Shown here: piece by piece, positions 4,897 to 9,170 of the stretch
Position numbering within the stretch: position 1 is the first letter of the stretch
Layout: each line of letters starts with the position of its first letter
Source of the DNA: Candidatus Nanohalarchaeota archaeon
GTDB taxonomy: Archaea; EX4484-52; JAADEF01
DNA length: 9,170 nucleotides
Reading direction: 5' to 3'
Assembly (NCBI GenBank): GCA_013153555.1
Contig: JAADEF010000015.1
Span: forward strand, 1 to 9,170
The notes under the pieces: generated by a model
Told to the model about the DNA's origin: nothing
The model's database searches: none
Seen by the model: the letters and a program-made list of their open reading frames with translations, nothing else
Program-made: the position numbers and the translations under genes

Positions 4897-6003
4897 TCAA
4901 AAAACTTTCAAAACTTCTTTAAGTTTTTTAACATGTTTTCTATAAGAATAATTTTCCCAATTTACATTGTAAGTGCATAATAAAGATCCTGAAAGTAATT
5001 CTTTGATTAGTTCTTTGCATTTCCTCAAATCATCAAAAAAACATGCGTATTTAGATCCTAAAAGCTCTTGATTTGCTTCTAAATTTCGCATAATTACAGG
5101 TATGCCCAAACTCTGCATTTCTAATGCTGTAAAAGATTGACCCTCATATACAGAAGGAATAACAACTGCCAATGCATCTTTAAGATATTTTCTCATTTCT
5201 CGTTTGGATTTATAACCTAAAAATTTAGCATTATTAAGCCTAAATTTTTTTATGAATTTAATCAATATGCTTTCTAAGGGTCCAGCTCCTATAAAATAAA
5301 CATTTAATTTATTACGAAAAGACATAGCAAGATAAAGCATAAAGTGAGGTTGTTTAAGTGCTGTCATCCTGCCAACAAACACCAATGTTTTGGGTTTTCT
5401 TTTTAATGCTTCTCTATTAGAAAAAAACGAAAAATTAGAAATCACATATATGTTCTTTGGAGGTATGTGGTAATAGTGAATAAGAATTTTTCTTAAATAA
5501 AGAGAGGGAACAATAATTGCAGAAGCCCGCATTAAAACAACCTTTTGTAGGTAATACTTCCAATCTTTGCGTCTTTTTAAGTATTCTTCCAATGTTTCTG
5601 CAAAAATTTTATGCGTATAATAAGACTCATAAGAAAAATCACCAACCCACCTAATGAAGTATTTTCTTCCTGATAAAAACGCAGCCAGTCCTGAGATAGA
5701 AGCATCCATCGCATAAATCGCGCCTTTACTTTTCCGCAGAAAATAGCTCATAATTAAAATTCTTAAAAAGAAAGAAAGCTTGGTGCTTTTTGCATATATT
5801 CTTTTAAGATAATAAAATTTACTTTGTTTAAAAGAATTAAAAGGATCTTTAAAATTAAAAGTAATTACTTTTGAAACAAACGGCTCTTTACTTAAAACAT
5901 CAACATAGTTGCTAACTCCTCCTGGTTCGGGCAAAGATATGGCTGAAGCTAAAACAACGCCCTTATGGCTTTTCTCCTCTTCCCACAATGCCATTATAAC
6001 CAT
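4897..6003 (-). CDS. Glycosyltransferase, GT4-like (GT-B fold)
   Basis: A retaining glycosyltransferase of the GT4 type that moves a sugar from a nucleotide-sugar donor onto a glycan, lipid or protein acceptor; donor and acceptor cannot be read from sequence. The N-terminal domain starts with G15-V-V-L-A-S and the glycine-rich P27-G-G-V loop that usually contacts the acceptor or phosphate. The C-terminal domain shows F209-V-G-R-M, I238-G-A-G-P, F261-L-G-Y and the E-x7-E motif (E287 and E295) within the segment IPSVYEGQSFTALE. No membrane span is evident; such enzymes often sit on the inner membrane face. Length (368 residues) is normal. The ATG at 6003 overlaps the upstream methyltransferase by 41 bases; an ATG at 5994 has GGAG 10 bases upstream and is equally possible. 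The overlap points to co-transcription, so both probably act on one product. Confidence 0.9.
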   Translation of the reverse strand: MVIMALWEEEKSHKGVVLASAISLPEPGGVSNYVDVLSKEPFVSKVITFNFKDPFNSFKQSKFYYLKRIYAKSTKLSFFLRILIMSYFLRKSKGAIYAMDASISGLAAFLSGRKYFIRWVGDFSYESYYTHKIFAETLEEYLKRRKDWKYYLQKVVLMRASAIIVPSLYLRKILIHYYHIPPKNIYVISNFSFFSNREALKRKPKTLVFVGRMTALKQPHFMLYLAMSFRNKLNVYFIGAGPLESILIKFIKKFRLNNAKFLGYKSKREMRKYLKDALAVVIPSVYEGQSFTALEMQSLGIPVIMRNLEANQELLGSKYACFFDDLRKCKELIKELLSGSLLCTYNVNWENYSYRKHVKKLKEVLKVF

Positions 6004-6952
6004 ACTCCACTTCTATATTGGTAAGTCCAGCTTCTAAAAACCATTTTTTAACTTCGTTTAATGTTTGAGGATTATCATACGCAGGAGAAAGCATATCAAA
6101 ACTATCCAACAATGCCCATTTTTTAAGCATCTCATCATCCAAATCAAAAACACCAGTATAATCTGCAATCAAAAATAAATTTTTAACAATTAACCTACCT
6201 CCAGGTATTCTTTTAGAAATCCATCGTGTTTTACCCCACCAAAAATCAATCCATTTTTCCAAAAATCTAAAAAGCTTTTCCTTATTTATGCGCTTAGTAA
6301 ACGGTCTCACCCAATATTTTGTATATAGAAGCTTTCTAACTATCCCGCCTTTATAAATATCTACTGCTATTTTTCCTTTTTTCTTAAGCATAGGCACCAA
6401 AGACATAAAACCCTTTTTAGGATCAGGTAAGTGTTGAAGCACACCAAAACAAAACACTCTATCAAAGGATTCATATGGAAAGGGCATAGCATATATGTCA
6501 GCTTGAACGATGAGAACATTATCCTTATGCCCATTATAGTGGTAATTAATTTCTACTGCGTTTGAATAATCAAAAGAAATAACAAAAGCGCCTGTTTTTG
6601 CAGCTACTTCTGTGAATCTTCCTGCCCCGCTCCCTGCCTCTAAAATTACCTCTCCCTTTAAATTCCTCGGCCATTTAGTAGACTTAAAAAACCTTTCTTC
6701 ACTAATAGGTTTTTTAGTAAAACTATCATACTGCAAATGACCCATTTTATTCCACTGATATCCAAAACTTGAAGCATAATTTTCTTCTGGCACAAAACGA
6801 GGGATAAAATTAATAATAGGGTAAGTTGCTCCGCATTTGTTACATTTCAGCTTACCTTTTTTGATGCGATCTTTTATTTTTTCCTCAGAATAAAGAGTAA
6901 AATTCCCGTGACATTTAGGACATACTAAATAATTTAAATGATTCTCACGCAT
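5963..6952 (-). CDS. Class I SAM-dependent methyltransferase with N-terminal zinc ribbon
   Basis: A 329-residue methyltransferase. The N-terminus is a Trm112-like zinc ribbon: C11-P-K-C14 and C37-N-K-C40, followed by Y44-P-I and P51-R-F. A linker holds F63-G-Y-Q-W, often seen in methyltransferases of polysaccharide clusters. The SAM domain has motif I E105-A-G-S-G-A-G-R, acidic D128 ending the second strand, A151-D-I-Y-A-M-P-F with F163-D, and G170-V-L-Q-H-L-P-D-P. Residues 205-290 form a long, aromatic and basic insert that may bind the substrate. The ATG at 6952 is chosen because the zinc ribbon starts right after it and a TATA-like box lies 27 bases upstream. The frame stays open upstream but only inside secD. 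The substrate is unknown; the overlapping glycosyltransferase suggests a sugar or glycolipid rather than RNA or protein. Confidence 0.88.
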   Translation of the reverse strand: MRENHLNYLVCPKCHGNFTLYSEEKIKDRIKKGKLKCNKCGATYPIINFIPRFVPEENYASSFGYQWNKMGHLQYDSFTKKPISEERFFKSTKWPRNLKGEVILEAGSGAGRFTEVAAKTGAFVISFDYSNAVEINYHYNGHKDNVLIVQADIYAMPFPYESFDRVFCFGVLQHLPDPKKGFMSLVPMLKKKGKIAVDIYKGGIVRKLLYTKYWVRPFTKRINKEKLFRFLEKWIDFWWGKTRWISKRIPGGRLIVKNLFLIADYTGVFDLDDEMLKKWALLDSFDMLSPAYDNPQTLNEVKKWFLEAGLTNIEVEYGYNGIVGRGEKP

Positions 6953-6972
6953 AATAAAATAACAAAATACCA

Positions 6973-6987
6973 AATAATTTAAAAATA
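6973..6987 (-). promoter_or_regulatory. TATA-like box for the methyltransferase-glycosyltransferase pair
   Basis: The minus strand reads TATTTTTAAATTATT, centred 27 bases before the methyltransferase ATG at 6952, with no GGTGA-type site in between. This fits a leaderless transcript that starts at the ATG and is independent of secD, whose stop codon lies just upstream at 6993. Read-through from secFD into this pair remains possible. Confidence 0.5.
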
Positions 6988-6992
6988 CCGCT

Positions 6993-8435
6993 TTAATCCT
7001 TGAAAAATTCAACAACCTTGGAGAAAGCAGGACGAGTAATAAATACACCTATTAAAACACCCACAATTGTGGTAAATGCAAATCCCTTAACATTAGCAAA
7101 GGAACTAAACAATAAAGGCAGCATTGCTGCTATGGTGGTAAAAGCAGATGTAAATATGATGAAAAATGCTCTTTTAAGTTTTAATTTAATGCTTTCTTTT
7201 ACTTTCTTTCTTTTGCTTTCATCCAAAACCACTATCTGATCATCAATTCCTGTACCAATAGCAGCAACTATACCTGCAATTGCCGCTAAATCTATGGTCC
7301 ATCCAACTAATGCAGCAAATCCTAAAATCAAAATAGCCTCACTAATAGAAGTTAAAATCATAGGTATGACGAAAATTTTTTCTCTATACCTTATGTAAAC
7401 CACTAAGGAAATCACAATAATAGCAATGATGATCGCATAAATAGATCTGTTTAAAAAATCTTTACCTAAAGTAGGAGATATAATATTTATTTCCACAATT
7501 TTTATTTTTGTAGGCAACCTACCTGACATAAGAATAGATTCCAGCTTAAACATTTCTTTTTTTGCTTCTTCTAATGTTTTACCATAACCTGTAATAACTG
7601 GCTCAGTTACTGCTCTTCCTTTAAGACTTGCAACAATGCTCAAGTTACTTATAAGCTTACCATCTAAATATAGGTTCAAAGGTTTATCTAAATACTGATT
7701 AGTGCCCTGAACCACTACTTTCATGTCTTTTGTAACTTTGGCAAATTTCTCAGCTGCTTCTTGTGTAATAATCACACCAAAGCTAAACTGATAACCTCCT
7801 TCGGTGCGTATGATTCTTTCAGAATTTACATCTTTTCTAATACTTACAATATCTGATCCAGTAAACACAATTAAATCAAAATAATGAACCTCTTCTTTCT
7901 TACCTTTATAAATAACAGGAATATCATCAATTATTACTGCGGATCCGTTAACACATAAAGTATAATTACCCACTAAAACACAGCTCTCATTCAAATCTTT
8001 AATTTCATATTTCTTCCCGTTAAGCACAAATACATCTGTTGCTTCTCTTTCAATTCTTGCTTCAAAAACACCTTCACTCTCAATAATATCTTTTAAATCT
8101 GATTCATTTGCTTCCGCCAAAGTTAGCTTCACATAATATTTTCCATCAATACTAAGAATGGAAAAATCAGCCTCCTTTAATCCAAAAGAGGATATTCTTT
8201 GGCTTAAAACTTGAATTACAGCTTGAGCATTTTCTAAAGTAGGTTCCTCTAATTCAATAAGAGCCTCAATACCTCCTGCTAAATCAATTCCTTTTTTTAT
8301 GTTGGTTTTGAGATTAAAAGAACCGTCTTCTGCCTTAACAGGCATAGGTCTTATTGCAATTATTGCGATGAGTAAAGCTACAAATGCGATAATGATTCTA
8401 GGATCCTTCAACAGCAATTTAATATCTTTACGCAT
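6993..8435 (-). CDS. secD: Protein-export membrane protein SecD
   Basis: SecD works with SecF as an RND-family accessory that aids protein export through SecYE. The 480-residue protein has a first membrane span at about 12-29, the family signature K48-G-I-D-L-A-G-G, a large extracytoplasmic domain (about 30-325) and five further spans from about 329. Motif I394-G-T-G-I-D-D-Q, with D398 and D399 in the membrane, matches the conserved acidic SecD motif linked to proton use in bacteria. Unusually, C152 and C161 lie in the external domain and are spaced so that they could form a disulfide; whether relatives share them is unknown. GGTGAG lies five bases before the ATG at 8435, inside the last codons of secF. 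The eight-base overlap with secF implies translational coupling. Confidence 0.96.
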   Translation of the reverse strand: MRKDIKLLLKDPRIIIAFVALLIAIIAIRPMPVKAEDGSFNLKTNIKKGIDLAGGIEALIELEEPTLENAQAVIQVLSQRISSFGLKEADFSILSIDGKYYVKLTLAEANESDLKDIIESEGVFEARIEREATDVFVLNGKKYEIKDLNESCVLVGNYTLCVNGSAVIIDDIPVIYKGKKEEVHYFDLIVFTGSDIVSIRKDVNSERIIRTEGGYQFSFGVIITQEAAEKFAKVTKDMKVVVQGTNQYLDKPLNLYLDGKLISNLSIVASLKGRAVTEPVITGYGKTLEEAKKEMFKLESILMSGRLPTKIKIVEINIISPTLGKDFLNRSIYAIIIAIIVISLVVYIRYREKIFVIPMILTSISEAILILGFAALVGWTIDLAAIAGIVAAIGTGIDDQIVVLDESKRKKVKESIKLKLKRAFFIIFTSAFTTIAAMLPLLFSSFANVKGFAFTTIVGVLIGVFITRPAFSKVVEFFKD

Positions 8436-9170
8436 TTTTTCTCACCATGTAAAGCTTAATAATTGATGCGTTTTGAAGCCAAGTAAATATTACATCAGCC
8501 AAAAGTCCGAAAATAATTACTAAAGCAATTTGCCTTAAAACAGGCGCTAAACCAATAAAATACAAGCTAAACATTCCTGCTAAAGAAGTAGCAGTCATAG
8601 TAAGCCCTGTTTTTGCAGCACTTACCAAAGCCTTATCAATATCTGTAGGCTTTTCTTTAATAACCCTGGTGGTTAAAAGAATATCTGTATCTACTGAGTA
8701 ACCTATCAAAATAAGTAAAGCCGTTAAAGAAGCTGCTGTAAGAGGTATGTCAAAAAGATTCATACCTACTAATGCTATAATTATATCGCTCAATCCTGCC
8801 AATACTATTGCCAAAGAAGGTACAAATGTCCTAAAAGTAACAAAAACTACTACAGTAACCAACAAATAAGCAATAATCAAAAGCTTAATAGCAGTTCTCC
8901 AAAAGCTTGCACTAAGCGAAGAACTTACCATCCTTTTTGTTACATCTTTTACTTTAACCCCTTTCTCCTCTAAAATTTCTTTGATAGGTATGTCTTTATT
9001 GTATTCGATAGATAGCAAAGATTCGCCACTAATTTTTCTTATCTTTATTCCAGGATATTCGTTTTGAAGTTGAGAAATGAGATCAGAAGGTAATTCACCT
9101 TCATAATAAACCTGATAATAATAACCGCCTTTAAACTCTATACCTCTATCTACAATATCTCCTTTTACTT
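8428..9170 (-). CDS. secF: Protein-export membrane protein SecF, 5' end beyond the window (partial)
   Basis: SecF is the partner of SecD in the export accessory complex. The frame is open to the right edge, leaving 246 residues plus the stop; only the N-terminal first membrane span and a few following residues are missing. The visible part starts just before the signature G-I-E-F-K-G-G (codons around 9144-9124). An external domain of roughly 80 residues follows, then five membrane spans. The motif I-G-Y-S-V-D-T-D-I-L near 8709-8680 is the SecF counterpart of the acidic membrane motif. The apparent internal start near 9018 is a leucine codon (TTG) within the gene and not a true start. The gene ends in ATGCGTAA, where its last codons and stop overlap the secD ATG. 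The gene order is secF then secD, the reverse of the usual bacterial order. Confidence 0.95.
   Translation of the reverse strand, partial: VKGDIVDRGIEFKGGYYYQVYYEGELPSDLISQLQNEYPGIKIRKISGESLLSIEYNKDIPIKEILEEKGVKVKDVTKRMVSSSLSASFWRTAIKLLIIAYLLVTVVVFVTFRTFVPSLAIVLAGLSDIIIALVGMNLFDIPLTAASLTALLILIGYSVDTDILLTTRVIKEKPTDIDKALVSAAKTGLTMTATSLAGMFSLYFIGLAPVLRQIALVIIFGLLADVIFTWLQNASIIKLYMVRKNA

Noticed and set aside
6953..7048. An N-terminal extension of the methyltransferase starting inside secD
   Set aside because: The added hydrophobic residues overlap secD codons, and the zinc ribbon begins right after the ATG at 6952, which has a well-placed TATA-like box.
7000..7239. Plus-strand open frame of 79 codons
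   Set aside because: It is antisense to the conserved membrane domain of secD.
1..9170. CRISPR arrays, insertion sequences or long direct repeats
   Set aside because: No regularly spaced repeats, transposase-like frames or terminal inverted repeats were seen on either strand.

Overview
The window looks like chromosomal DNA from an AT-rich archaeon. The evidence is a Cbf5-type pseudouridine synthase with a PUA domain, an archaeal-type ribosomal protein uS2, a long archaeal FKBP, archaeal SecF and SecD genes in the order secF-secD, and a tRNA-Trp(CCA) interrupted at position 37/38 by an intron with a bulge-helix-bulge splice motif. Shine-Dalgarno sites are of the GGTGA type, TATA-like boxes sit about 25 to 30 bases before several starts, and neither tRNA gene encodes CCA. 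The GC-rich tRNA stems in AT-rich surroundings would fit a thermophile. Tight packing and many small gaps or overlaps would fit a small-genome lineage (for example DPANN), but the sequence alone does not settle the lineage.

Layout. 1-1110 (minus): the 5' 370 codons of a gene running off the left edge; its middle resembles the first half of a RelA/SpoT (ppGpp synthetase-like) domain. 1111-1255: promoter spacer between this gene and the tRNA. 1256-1380 (plus): intron-containing tRNA-Trp, whose 3' end overlaps the end of convergent cbf5 (1362-2366, minus). 2367-2459: short divergent promoter region. 2460-3161 (plus): SlyD-like FKBP prolyl isomerase. 3167-3252 (minus): tRNA-Leu(GAG), ending five bases from the FKBP stop. 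3305-4067 (minus): two small multi-spanning membrane proteins of unknown function. 4108-4797 (minus): rps2, preceded by a leader with three consecutive hairpins, the last covering the ribosome-binding site. 4897-6003 and 5963-6952 (minus): a GT4 glycosyltransferase overlapping an upstream zinc-ribbon/SAM methyltransferase. 6993-8435 and 8428-9170 (minus): secD and the 3' part of secF, which runs off the right edge.

How they fit together. Much of the window is translation and protein maturation: two tRNAs, the rRNA/tRNA pseudouridylation enzyme, a small-subunit ribosomal protein, a folding catalyst and the SecDF export accessory. The methyltransferase/glycosyltransferase pair probably acts on a glycan or glycolipid. 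Points that deserve a second look are the RelA/SpoT-like gene in an archaeal setting, the tRNA-Trp precursor with two mutually exclusive folds, the tRNA/cbf5 overlap, and the structured rps2 leader. No CRISPR array, insertion sequence or integrase was seen.
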